This document shows positions 36,484 to 47,329 of a DNA stretch of 54,191 nucleotides, piece by piece. Below the pieces are notes generated by a model. The model had not been told where the DNA came from and did no database searches. It saw only the letters and a program-made list of their open reading frames with translations. This DNA is from Cercozoa sp. M6MM (Eukaryota; Endomyxa: Ascetosporea): the NCBI GenBank assembly GCA_040357565.1, contig JBDODJ010000077.1; one strand, written 5' to 3'. Both the position numbers and the translations under genes were made by a program. Numbering within the stretch: the stretch's first letter is position 1; every line of letters starts with the position of its first letter.

Positions 36484-39400
36484 TTACTTACTGTGGGCAA
36501 GTAGGATCGTACGAATGATGGACGCGTCGTGAGTGTACGCGTTCAAGCATCGCTGACGCAGCTGTTCCTCGCACTGCGCGATCTGCTTGGCCGTGTGTCT
36601 GCGCACTCGAACAAATGCAAATGCAGGCCACACAAAAAAGGGAGAATCAGCCATGTGAGAGGCAGGCCCTACCCGACCAGGGGACGAGCACGTACTCCAT
36701 CCTTTGAGCTCAAAAGATCCGAGAAGCGCTGCAGCACGACAATGTTGCGCAGCCACACGAGCGCGAGTCGCAGGTCATTCAGCTCAGCAGCAGCACCGAA
36801 CACGGAGTCGGTGATGTCCTGCGACAGGTCGAGACTGCCGCGCGGCGACTGCGACTGCGACTGCGCCGGTGTCGCAGTGTCCAGCAGCGATGGCAGCGAG
36901 GCTGCAGGAACACGAACACAGACACATACACTGCGTTGCTGGCATTCACTGTGTGAAGACAGCAAGCCTTGCTGGTGTACCACAGAGCTGCTGCAATAGC
37001 GACAGCAGCTGCGACGATGTCAGTTGGCACAGCAGACTCTCGGCGGTGCCGTGCTGACGTAGGAGAGCACGGTGCACGCGTCGTACCGTGTACATTAGCT
37101 GCCTCGTGTCCTGCTGCTGCAGACCTAGCACCAGGGCCTCGGGCAACCGGTTCTCTCTGCGTACACCAAAATGAGCGAAAGGAAGGATGTGCTACATTGA
37201 GGAGAGCACGTACTGCACAAGTGCATCAACGGACTCGGGAGCAGTCTGCACGACCGGCGGTGTCTGCTGCTGCAAGGCCTGCTGCACCAGTGTTTGGACC
37301 TGTTGAGGCACATTGCATGTGAGCACAGAACATTATGCAATCGCAGGCAGTGGAGACACATGTGTGCTACCGTCTTGGTCAGTGGCGGAAGCAGTCGCTG
37401 CGCCACGGCATCAGCTGCCAGGTTACGCACAACAGACATGCAAGGACAGCATTAAGGTGGTAGCATACAGTCAGAGACACACCCAGGGCATCGACATCGA
37501 AGGCAGGCTGTGCCTGGGCCGCACGTCGAACCTCCTGCAGCTGCGCCTTGTGCATGCGTTGCATACTGTCCAACTGTACACACTCACATATCAGAGAGTG
37601 CATCAGTGCCGAGGAGAAGGAGGGGATGCACACACCTGACTCTTCATGCGCTGCTGCCACTGCTTGTCCTGCTCGCGCAGCTGTGCCTCTAGCTGGCGCA
37701 CCGCCTTCTGCGACGTGTTGTACACGAATTGACTGAGGTTCGACCTCACGCTTTGCAGTCTGCCCTGCTGCAGCTACACAGACACACACATCAGACACAG
37801 ACACACAGACACAGACACAGACGCAGACACAGACACAGACACAGACGCAGACACAGACACAGACACACACAACAGAGACAGCGATCAGTCAAAGAGAGAG
37901 AGAGAGAGGCACCTCCTCCGCATGCACGTGGTAGTCCTTCTGCTCCTTGGACAGCGTCGACACGGCCGACATGATCTGCATACACACACACACACACACA
38001 CACGCAGCCCTTGCATTATGTCCCAGGGATAAGGGAGAGGGAGATATATGATGATAGGACTGGTGCTGTGAGAGCAAGGTACGCGATCGGTGCGTTTCTG
38101 CAGTTCGCGATCGAAGCGCTGGAGGAAGCGGTCCTGCTTGTTGGCGCGCTTGTCGTCGGACTTGGTCGACTTGACCTCTTTCTTCTCCTGCGACTCCTGC
38201 GTCTCCTTTCTCTCCTTGTGCCGTGCCTGCTCCTTCTTCTTCTGCTTCTCCAGAGTCTCGTCCTTCTGCTTCTGCTGCGTGTCCTTGTCTTGGTCCAGTC
38301 GCTGCTGCTCCAGTTGCTTCTGTTCCAGTTGCTTCTGTTGTTCCAGTTGCTTCTGTTGTTCCAGTTGCTTCTGTTGTTCCAGTTGCTGTTGGTTCAGTTG
38401 CTCCTGTTCCAGTTGCTTTTGCTGGTCCAGTCGCTCCTGTTGCAGTCGTTCCTGGTCGCGAGACTGCGGCGACTCCTGGCGCGAGCCCAGGCGGCGCGCC
38501 GTCTCGGCCATTGAGTCGGCCGATGCCGCCAGCTGCGCCAGCAGATCGTCGCTCTATCCATCACACCAGCATCTCAGACAGATAGGCAGACAGACAGACA
38601 GAATGACAGTCACACACCTCGGCAATGGCAGCAGAGAAAGCAGGCGCCTCTGCCTGGTCCTCGTCGTCGGTGACGATGTCGCGCAGAGCGACCTCAATGT
38701 CCTGACTGACAGCACTGACCTCGGCTTGGTCCTCCAGGTCCAGATCGGCCTCGACCTCCTCGGTATCGCTCTCGTCCAGAGCGCTACTGCTGGCGGCGTC
38801 GTCTTCCGCCGGGAAAGGCTGCAGCTCGGCAAAGAACTCATCCTGCTCGTCATCGGCGGCCTCGCTGGTGTCGCTCTCGTCTAGGTCGCTCGGCAGCGTC
38901 ACCTGGAGCGACTCGACGCGTGTCAGCTCACTGCCGTCGCTGCAGACGGACAGTGGAATGTGCTCACTCAGGAACACCATAGGCGATGCGTTCCACAGCA
39001 CGTCCAGGTGATCTACAGACACCGCATATGCCATGTACACATGCCATGTACATATGCCATGTACAATATGCCCATGTACAATATGCCCATGTACAATATG
39101 CCATGTAAAATATGCCATGTACATATGGTACCTCGGTCGTCGCGCGAGGGACACGCGACGGCAGTGAGACAGGCGTGCGGCGACGCCAGCAGCATGGCCG
39201 ACCGCAGCGACAGCGTGTTGGGCCGCACCTCGCCGTCGCACACCTCGGCATCCAGGAAACCGGCACGCAGCAGCACGATGCCTGCGCATCAGGGGAGAGT
39301 AACGATACCGATAGAGGGGGGGGTAAGCATAGAGAGCTACCGTGCGGAGGTGACGACATCTCAATCGTCACCGGCAGCAGCACGAAATTGCCGCTCATGT

Positions 39401-39660
39401 CGAACGAGAGCGATGGTGACTATGAAGACACACCAGCACACATACCCGAAACATAGATATAGAGGGAAGTAAACGGGAGGTACAGGTGGCAGGTGCACAA
39501 GACTGATCGGGATCACAATGGTCTGCTGTCGCGTCAGCACGGACGGCACCTCGGGCGACGTACCCGACAGCAGCGACGACACGAGCAGCTTGAGACCGTC
39601 GTCGCGCTTGTGCAGCGACACCAGCATCGATAACACTCGCTGTACACACACACGTACATA

Positions 39661-39698
<38 letters not shown>

Positions 39699-39728
39699 TA
39701 CACAGATACATACACAGAGACATACACT

Positions 39729-39778
<50 letters not shown>

Positions 39779-39788
39779 NNNNNNNNNN

Positions 39789-39837
<49 letters not shown>

Positions 39838-42121
39838 CATCTTCGGTAGGTGGCAGTGCGAGTGCCGTGAAGGCCACGAGCGACTCGCTGCCCGTGTGCA
39901 GCGTGTCCACTTTGTCGCACGCATCGTCCGACACGTGCAGCAGCGTGATGGTGCCGTCGTGTCGCCCAACCAGCACCGTGTCGTGTCGCAGCACGTGCAC
40001 CGACATCACCTCGGCGGCTGGCACTTCGAACACCTCAGAGCTCTCGTCCTGCACAGACAAAAACACACACGCATATCTCCTATATATATATATATATATA
40101 TATATATACGTATGTACATCTGCATAATACTATATAAATAAAGGAAGACTCAGCAGTGTACCCCATGCAGACAGAAGACGCGCAGAGTGCCGCCGTACAG
40201 GGCCGCCACAGTGCCTTCAGCGGCATGCAGTGACACGGGCAGGTCGCTCGAAGCCTCGCCGCAGCGCTGCGTCTTTTGCAGCGTCATCTTGGCCTCGCCG
40301 CCTTCGAGCCTACCAAGTACTCAGCAATATACATACACATATATGTGTGCGTGTGTGCGTGTGTATAGAGATAGGCAGATAGATAGATAGATAGATCGAT
40401 AGATAGATAGACAGATAGATAGATAGACAGATAGACAGATAGAGAGATAGATAGATAGATAGACACAGGCAACGGGCATGAGTACCACAGACGGAAGAGA
40501 TGCAGGTCGCCGGACGCACACAGAGCCACGAGCGACGTCGCATCCTTTCCGCCCTCATCGCTCTGATAAATGCATTATATGTACAGACATATGTACATGC
40601 GTGTGATTGTGTGTGAGTACATGAACAGACAGGCAGGAAGGGAGCAAAGGAATGTGTACAAACGTCGAGTCGCCCGAGAAGGTGATAGCGACGACGCCAG
40701 AGGCCACGGCGAGTGCAGGCTGGTCGCCATCCAGGTGCAGCACGCGCAGCTTCTCGCCGCGTTTCGTCGGCCACACACGCCACGGACCTGGAGGCCACAA
40801 GGCAAGACAAGGGTGACAGTACACAGCACCAGAACACATAGACAGGAGACAGGAGGCGGCAGTACCGTAGGCAGCCAGCAGAGCACCGCGCGAAGCTGGA
40901 GCGTAACTGGAGGCTTGCTTGCTCAACTGCAGCCGCTTGATGACATCGCTACTGCGCGGCAGTTCTGTGTATATCACACATACCATACACACAGTGATGT
41001 GCATGTTCACTGCATAAACGGCAAGGTACGAGGCAGGTCGAGCGTGGCACGCGGTGTGTCCAAAAGGACGCAACGCGCCTCGTCCAAACTCGACTGCTGC
41101 GACTCCGGTACCTTTCCAGATAGCAAAGCAAGGTACAAGAATAGGCAAAGGCATACGCACTCAAAGAGATAGAGAGAGAGAGAGGAGAGAAAAGAGAAGA
41201 CTACTGGCACGGCAGGTGTTTCAACCGGCTGGTCGCCAAAGATGTTGCTCAAGTCATCGACTTCTCGCGACGACTGGGGGGGGGGGGGGTAAGACCAACA
41301 TATTCATACGGTACAAGCAGAGAGTGAAGCTACTGCCGGTGCAGCCGTCTGTCCGACCAGTTGCTTGGCCATACCGATGGTCGACGTGATTCTCTGAGCA
41401 GGACGTTATACATTAGTTCTGCATAGATCTACATCTACATAGGGAAAAATGGTAGTTTGGGGAGATACCGACGCACGAGCCGCTGTCTTGAGCGACGGCA
41501 TCGGCGCCGCCTGTTTCTTGGGTGTGCCAGTCGTCTTGGACTGCGTCTCCTTTTTGGGTGTCTGGGGTTGCTGTAAATCCAGAAGCAACAACACGGTGTA
41601 TCGAGGGTCGAGACACAAAAAGGTAACGCACAGGCTTGGGTGCCTCTTGCGGTTGCTGCTGCTGTGATGGCAACTGCTGCTGCGGCTGCGGCGGGAAATT
41701 GCCTCCAGGATAATGCATGCCTGCACAAAGGCAGTCGCGTTTTTGTGGACCAGTCAAGGCAAGTGTGAACACAAGAGTACCAAACTGATGTGGAGGGTAT
41801 GCACCGGGAGGAGGCAAGACGTGCGGCACCTGCATGCGCGGAACCTGCGACGGATGCATCGGCATTTGCATCATTGGCACACCACGTGGCGGCATGTCTG
41901 CTTGCACAAGCCAGAAGGGAACATACAGACCACAAGGGGAAGTTAGTCACAGTACTTTGTTGTGCGGGTGCGCTCGGCGCCGCCATCCGAGACTGCGGCT
42001 GTGGCTGCGGCTGCGGTGGTGGCTGCTGCTGTTGTCGCGACTGCTGTTGCCGCGGCTGCGGTGGCTGCTGCTGCTGCGTCGCGTAGCTCACGTGCCCGAA
42101 CAGTTCCGGCGGAAACTCCAT
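36484..42121 (-). CDS. EDC4: Enhancer of mRNA-decapping protein 4 (EDC4/Ge-1)
   Basis: EDC4 scaffolds the DCP1-DCP2 decapping complex in cytoplasmic P-bodies. The start at 42121 gives MEFPPELFGHVSY and a Gln/Pro-rich N-terminus spread over several exons (to about 41470). A WD40-type region follows (about 41390-39300), with DVIKRLQLSKQASSYAPASR, VASGVVAITFSGDSTF, TSLVALCASGDLHLFRLWY, VLRHDTVLVGRHDGTITLLH and LKLLVSSLLSGTSPEVPSVL. Next are an acidic linker (about 38990-38630) and a Gln/Lys/Glu coiled-coil (about 38514-38090). The C-terminal helical domain runs from about 37770: LSQFVYNTSQKAVRQLEAQL, ENRLPEALVLGLQQQDTRQL, LTSSQLLSLLQQLC and LRLALVWLRNIVVLQRFSDL. These match the order of the human C-terminal blocks LLQQGHLNQAFQQAL, VLLSLIQQL and LKLSYLEEAV. 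It ends TILLAHSK and TAA at 36484-36486. An exon near 42290-42205 with a GTGAGC donor is probably 5' UTR. Introns carry (CA)n and CAGACA tracts on the plus strand. Confidence 0.85.
37784..37876 (-). repeat. CAGACA/CACACA satellite in an EDC4 intron
   Basis: Repeats of ACAGAC and GACGCAGACACA on the plus strand (TGTCTG in the sense direction) fill one EDC4 intron, followed by a short GAGAGA run. Confidence 0.9.
38303..38405 (-). repeat. 18-base coding repeats in the EDC4 coiled-coil
   Basis: An 18-base unit coding for QQKQLE is repeated at least three times exactly, with variants on both sides. It produces a Gln/Lys/Leu/Glu coiled-coil. Repeat slippage could change the number of units between strains. 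Confidence 0.9.
39734..39835 (-). repeat. (CA)n microsatellite with a 10-N assembly gap
   Basis: (CA)n on both sides of a 10-base gap at 39779-39788 in an EDC4 intron, sense strand (TG)n. The true length is unknown. Confidence 0.95.
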
Positions 42122-42385
42122 TCTGCAACACAAACACAACACAAATTGAGAAACTCGCCAACAGGTGCGAATCCCGGAATAGACGTGCCTGATGCTGTGG
42201 TAGCTCACTTTAGATTGCTGATGACTCAAGAGAGTCGTCTGAAATTGCTGTAGTTTTTGTAAATGATGTTGTCGATAATTCCCATTCAACAAGACTGAAA
42301 CAGGGTTCCGTCACAGGGTGTGATCACTATTCAGTATTGGTGCTATCGTGGTTTTACAGCCGAGTGCTGTGCTGTACGCCGGTAT

Positions 42386-42838
42386 TTAGATATACATAGT
42401 GATCACCTGTGACAGGAATGAAAATCCTTCGGACTCAAACGTCCATTCTGTGCAGTCTGGATGGAGATGATGGGACCACGGTTCACACGGCTGCATGTTG
42501 ACACCAGGTTTCACAGTCCAGCGTCGATGCGCCGCTACGTCGACGCAGAAAGCTGGTCGAACCTGGGCTTGTGTAGCTAAAAACAGCGCTTCGTAATCCA
42601 CGTCGTCCTCATGTTCCAATTGGTCCTCAATGAAAACTGCGCCTTGCGTTTTGGTCTAAAACCCTAGCGGACTGTCAGAGTTTTCGTTTTCCCGTTGCAA
42701 AAGAACCTCGCGATTTTACATTATGGTAAAGAAGAACGATGTACATTTACGCCGCAGGTATCGCAGGCCAAGAGATGTGTAATCTCACACGAGTAGCGTT
42801 ACGACACTACTTGCAAAACGCGCGGCTTCTGCACTCAT
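42386..42838 (-). CDS. Small two-exon protein of unknown function
   Basis: Exon 1 starts at ATG 42838 (MSAEAARFASSVVTLL) and ends at a GTGTGAG donor in phase 0. Exon 2 follows a GGTTTTAG acceptor at 42655, also phase 0, and encodes TKTQGAVFIEDQLEHEDDVD, YEALFLATQAQVRPAFCVDV, AHRRWTVKPGVNMQPCEPWS and HHLHPDCTEWTFESEGFSFL. Reading on gives a stop at 42386 (about 105 residues in all). A CAG/GTGATC donor at 42407 would allow one more short exon instead. The middle is rich in Cys, His and Trp, which may hint at metal binding or a compact fold, but I recognise no family. It sits between EDC4 and PSMB3 on their strand. Confidence 0.5.
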
Positions 42839-43073
42839 GTGTTTGGCTTCCGACAGCTCGGTACAATACTTATGCGATGCGGACGGACGGTACAGTCCGG
42901 TACTCAGCCCAGCGCATTCGATCGATGTGATCGACTACGCTATCTCTGTGCACCTGAGCGTGCTGTACACTGAATATTAGCAAAACTGAAACTGAAACAG
43001 GCGACTGGCGAGGACAACGCAACTGTTCCAGTTCAGTTTGCCCGCCGGTTTCGTTTAATGAACCTAGTTCGAT

Positions 43074-44134
43074 TTAGTCATGACGAGACTTCAATTTTCG
43101 CGTGGTGACACCTTCTGGTGTGATGATATGCACGACTGCACCCCTGTGGCCAACTCACGATAACACACTGCTTTTCTCACAACACGTGACGACGAAAATA
43201 CCAGCCAGCAAGACAGTCACGGTCAACCGCAGCAAGCAAACACTGTGAGATCGTCTCAAACAACTGCTCGGGCTCCATGTCCGGCTTGTAAAGTGACTCG
43301 CACATACCGTAAAGTTCCTCACTGCTCGTGCCAGCCACGACAAAGTCGTTGCACTACGGGCACAAACGAGCATCCACAGGGTGCAAGCCACCGTTTCGTA
43401 ATGTGAACGTACCTCAACACCGCAACCGATGGAATCTTGAGCGTCGACGAAAGGCTCGTTGTTTTTGTCCAGTCCAGCCACGACAGGTTCGATAAAGTAC
43501 GGACCAAACCGCTTTGCGTACAACAGCGATGAAATCAGGTGGTCACAGGTCTGGGGCTCCAGCTCGCGCTCTTCCCGCAACTTGTACAACTTGGCGCGGA
43601 ACTGAAGTGTCTGTGCGAACGTCTGCACGTCGGTCTGCAAACACGAAACTTTATGAATGGTTCGAATTTTAGCTCCCAGCAGCAAGGAAAGAGACGAAAA
43701 TGAAGCAAAACAAGAGGCAGATCTTGTAAGAAGTAAACCTACGGCAAGACCGGCGAGACCAACGTAGGTCTTGTCCGTCACTGGGTAGATGCGCTGGAAG
43801 TCTGTCGCAATTGTCTGCAGCTGGATACCATAGCGTGTGTCGGACGCAATGGCCACGCAGTTCTTGCCCTGCAGCGCAGACAAACAAACAAACGTACACT
43901 CAGCACAGGGCAAGCTGGGTCTTCAAAAAGTGCCCCAAAGCCCAAACACAAGCAAAATTGCAGGAATATTCTTCATCACGAACTTATGGCAGAAGCATGT
44001 GCTGTCCAAACACAAAAAATGGGCCTCACACCGAGTCTCAACTCCTGAAGGCTCCAGAATTTGCAATCTGGCAAAATCAAGTTTCTTACCGTCATGGCAA
44101 CAACGGCACTGCCGTTGTACTCAAAAATCGACAT
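43074..44134 (-). CDS. PSMB3: 20S proteasome subunit beta type-3
   Basis: A non-catalytic beta subunit of the 20S core. Exon 1 (44134-44090) is MSIFEYNGSAVVAMT, matching the family start MSIMSYNGGAVMAM. Exon 2 (about 43870-43745) has GKNCVAIASDTRYGIQLQTI and DKTYVGLAGLA. Exon 3 (about 43636-43412) has TDVQTFAQTLQFRAKLYKLR, AKRFGPYFIEPVVAGLDKNN and DAQDSIGCGVE. Exon 4 (about 43353-43171) has NDFVVAGTSSEELYGMCESL and ISQCLLAAVDRDCLAGW. The last exon (about 43127-43074) has GAVVHIITPEGVTTRKLKSR, then HD and TAA at 43074-43076. Length of about 205 residues and all blocks are as expected. There is no N-terminal catalytic Thr after a propeptide, as usual for beta-3. Confidence 0.95.
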
Positions 44135-44389
44135 CCTCAGCACGAGATTAAGAGACAGGTGCACTGAGTGTCGCTAGGACAGGATATTTCGCCTATTGTT
44201 TTTATTTTTCGACCATCAGTACTGACTTTGGACTGTGTGATGCTGAGTTTATCTGTTTTCTGTCTGATGTCAGCAGTTGTTCTGTGCACATTACAGGTTG
44301 ACTGTGGATGCAGGAAGTGAACTGCGCACTCTTCTGTCGTCTCTGCCCATCCAAAGCTGCTACGGTGTCGATCGGCACTGCTGTGACGG
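44135..44389. promoter_or_regulatory. Bidirectional promoter region between PSMB3 and the carrier gene
   Basis: Only 255 bases separate the two divergent start codons. No clear TATA box was seen. Confidence 0.55.
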
Positions 44390-45164
44390 ATGAATAAAAA
44401 TCGCGATGGCGCAAAAAACGATACCCCGCCACCGCACCGCCGACCCCGCACAGAGGCTCTGTTTTGGGCCGGCCTTGGCTCCGGGCTGGTCGTGGCGGGC
44501 TCGCTGAATCCGTACTATCAAGTTCATGTCTCTGCACATCTTTGGCTTTGTACACATACTGGTGCATTCCTCGCAGGTGGGATAGAGCACTGTATCTCTC
44601 AGTACGCGATAGAAGGGCCTTCCTCGACCGCCGAAATTGGCAGCAACCCTATCGAGGTACTGCAGAGTGTTATTTGCGACTGTCTGCTCCCTTGCTATGT
44701 GAAAGACAGGATTCTCGCAAGCGTTGCTTAGCCGAGCACTTTCGAACGGCATGTATTTGTACCAAGCTCTCTTTAGTTTTTGCTTGTGCTACGTTAGTGT
44801 GTGCTGTGCATATTCCATGCGTTTGTGTATATCTGTATTTGCGTGTGTATGCAGTCCGGTGTTTGATGCGACACTTCCACTGTGCGAGAGTCTGACAGGT
44901 TCTGGCACAGCGATGACCTCCTTTCTCGCTGGTAGGTTGTTAACACCTGCCTGTGTCAGGGGTCCCTCAATCCGAGCTACGTTGATTTTTCTACACAGGC
45001 AATGCTGCCGGCGCTGCGAATGCTGTGGTGCTGAATCCTCTGTCCGCCGTTAAGTACCGCTACTGGGGCACACAGCACGGCTCGCTGGTGCACACGGCGC
45101 GACACATGGCTAAGCACGGCGGCATTACACCATTTATGCGGTACACCGTACTTTTCACTGTGTA

Positions 45165-45238
<74 letters not shown>

Positions 45239-45275
45239 GTGTGGGTGTGGGTGTGTGTGTCGGTGTGTGTGTGTC

Positions 45276-45313
<38 letters not shown>

Positions 45314-46019
45314 TGGGTGTGGGTGTGGGTGTGGGTGTGGGTGTGGGTGTGTGGGTGTGTGTGTGATGCGAAGTTGTCTCTCAGAGGCCTGGCGCCAACT
45401 CTCACACGTGACTGCGTGTTCGGAGCTGCCTTTGCACTGATGCGCCACCATTGCTACCGCCGATTGAATTTGGACGAGACCAACAGTCTCAGCGTTCAGT
45501 CGCAATCGCAGACGCCACAGACGTTCGAGCGAGTGCTCGCACAGGCGCGGCCACTCACGATCACTGCCGTATCCTTGTGTGCATGCTTGTGTGCATGTGT
45601 ACATGTGTGGATGCTTGTGTGCGCTTACAATTTCGTGCTGTCTTTCGGTCAGGCGTGTGCTGCCGCAGCCACTGCACTGTCGGCGCCGTTCAACTTCGCG
45701 CGAAACATGCAGTATGCCATTCACCCCAGGGTACGCTCTTGTCTGTGCCGTCTGCCAGCTGGACGGTTTTCGTGTGCATCAGGACGAGACCACAAGCACT
45801 TTGCGCACGCTGTACGTTCTCATGCAAGAGACACGCGAATCACCGCAGCCGCTTCGCTTCTTGCTGAGGAGACTACGGATCGGATGGTGGGTTCTCCATG
45901 TCCAGGCTCTCAGTGATCGCTTATTTGCTGTGCCGCTCAGGGGCACTGCGCGTGTCGCTGTGGGAATGGCGATGTCACAGCTCGTCTATGAGCAGATCAA
46001 GCTGCGGTTCCCTAACTGA
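44390..46019 (+). CDS. Divergent mitochondrial carrier (SLC25-like)
   Basis: Carriers of this family have three repeats of two membrane helices with a PxDxxKxR-like signature. The start at 44390 gives MNKNRDGAKNDTPPPHRRPR, then ALFWAGLGSGLVVAGSLN. The AATCC/GTACTA donor joins the GTGGGATAG exon to give NPWDRALYLSVRDRRAFLDR and NWQQPYRG. The next exon reads FSQALLSRALSNGMYLYQAL. Repeat two: MTSFLAG-NAAGAANAVV, then LNPLSAVKYRYWGTQHGS (44998-45140) and LAPTLTRDCVFGAAFALMRH (45390-45450). Repeat three: ACAAAATALSAPFNFARNMQ (45652-45730), then LDGFRVHQDETTSTLRTLYV and VGMAMSQLVYEQIKLRFPN with TGA at 46017-46019. The signatures read PWDRAL, PLSAVK and PFNFAR, so the Asp/Lys network is degenerate. 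Substrate unknown. The intron at about 45169-45365 holds a long TG/TGGG satellite. Confidence 0.8.
45169..45365 (+). repeat. (TG)n and (GTGTGG)n satellite in the carrier intron
   Basis: A (TG)n tract of about 68 bases passes into GGTGTGGGTG and then a GTGTGG hexamer array (about 45308-45352). It makes up most of one intron. Confidence 0.95.
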
Positions 46020-46319
46020 CTGCCCTGCCGCCGTATGCCGCCGTATGTGGTTTCGTTTCGTTTCGCAGGCGACGCAGCTGCTTCAACATTTTGCCCTTTC
46101 GTTCCTTAGCTTATTGCAAAACAGCCAACGCAGGCCCTGTGGTGGGACACTGCGCTGCTGCTGTTCGTAGATTTTCCGGTTCTGGTTCTGAGCACTGAGC
46201 CGGATGCCGGTACAGGTATGTACAATTGTACCGTCTCCGGATCATCTGGTACTGTAGCCAGATCTCACAATCGCTGCAGCAGTCGTTAGCTAGTGCGTCT
46301 GCCAGCAATTGTTGTGCAG
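46020..46319. other. Intergenic region between carrier and MOB genes
   Basis: About 300 bases between two plus-strand genes. It begins with short repeats (CCGTATG twice, TTTCG twice at 46050-46065). No gene visible. Confidence 0.5.
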
Positions 46320-46899
46320 ATGGGTCAGCAGAAATCCCGACGTATGCTCTCCTGTCGGATATTGCTCATCAAAGCATTTTCACGTTGATGCAGTTGACCA
46401 ATCGTGAGGGTTTTTGATTGATGTTGTGTGTGCTTAGCACTGCGCGGTGACGAGACTGTGCGGCCGTTTTCACCTCTAGCCTCACCATCAGTCTCGGCGC
46501 CAGTGGCCTCATCACCAGAGTGTCAGGATGCAGGTGCGCCCGATTCTCCGGATGTCGACTGGTTTCAGGTGTGTCCTACTGTGCGTCTACTGCCTCATTG
46601 GGCGTGTCATTTTGAAACAAGTGTGTTGACAGGCCCAGCGCAAGTTCGTGCAGGCTCGGCAGCTGCCGACCATGGCCAACACGCGACGATCACGCCTCCA
46701 ACAGCAAACTCTCCGCGACGGTACGTTGAACATGCGAACGAAGGTTTGACTCTGTGTACGTCTTGCGTTGCACTACCTTCTACTTTAGTGACTCGCATCG
46801 GATTTGACCGCTCGAGCGTCAGGTTGCCGAAGGACGTTGATCCCAGTGACGAACAACGCGTCAACGAGTGGTAACACTGCTTGGCAGACACTGTGTATG

Positions 46900-46978
<79 letters not shown>

Positions 46979-47279
46979 CACACACACACACGCACACACA
47001 CACACTTGTGCTAGCGTTACCTTCTGCCTGTTCCTGTAGGTTGGCCATGCATGTCGTACATTGTTTCAACGCCGCCTCGCTTGTGTTTGCCGCTGCAGAT
47101 GGTTCCTCTCCCTCTCTACTGCCCTCTGTGCTTGCTCATTGTTGACAACAAGTCACTTATACTGGGCTGTTGACAAAACTAGACTTCTGCGGCGTGGCCT
47201 CATGCCCCGTCATGTCGGCAGGGAAAAAGTTTACTTTCAAGGTAGCGCTCAACCCTTTGCTTCGGTGTGGACTGGCACG

Positions 47280-47329
<50 letters not shown>

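Noticed and set aside
37729-38003. His/Thr/Gln-rich and Cys/Val-rich open frames
   Set aside because: They are translations of CAGACA and CA satellites in an EDC4 intron.
38011-38514. Leu-rich plus-strand open frame resembling a transmembrane protein
   Set aside because: Antisense of the Gln/Lys/Glu coiled-coil of EDC4.
42739-42930. 63-codon plus-strand open frame
   Set aside because: It is antisense to the first exon of the small minus-strand gene and has no supporting motif.
45168-45440. Gly/Cys/Val repeat open frame
   Set aside because: Translation of the TG/TGGG satellite; the true exon begins near 45385.
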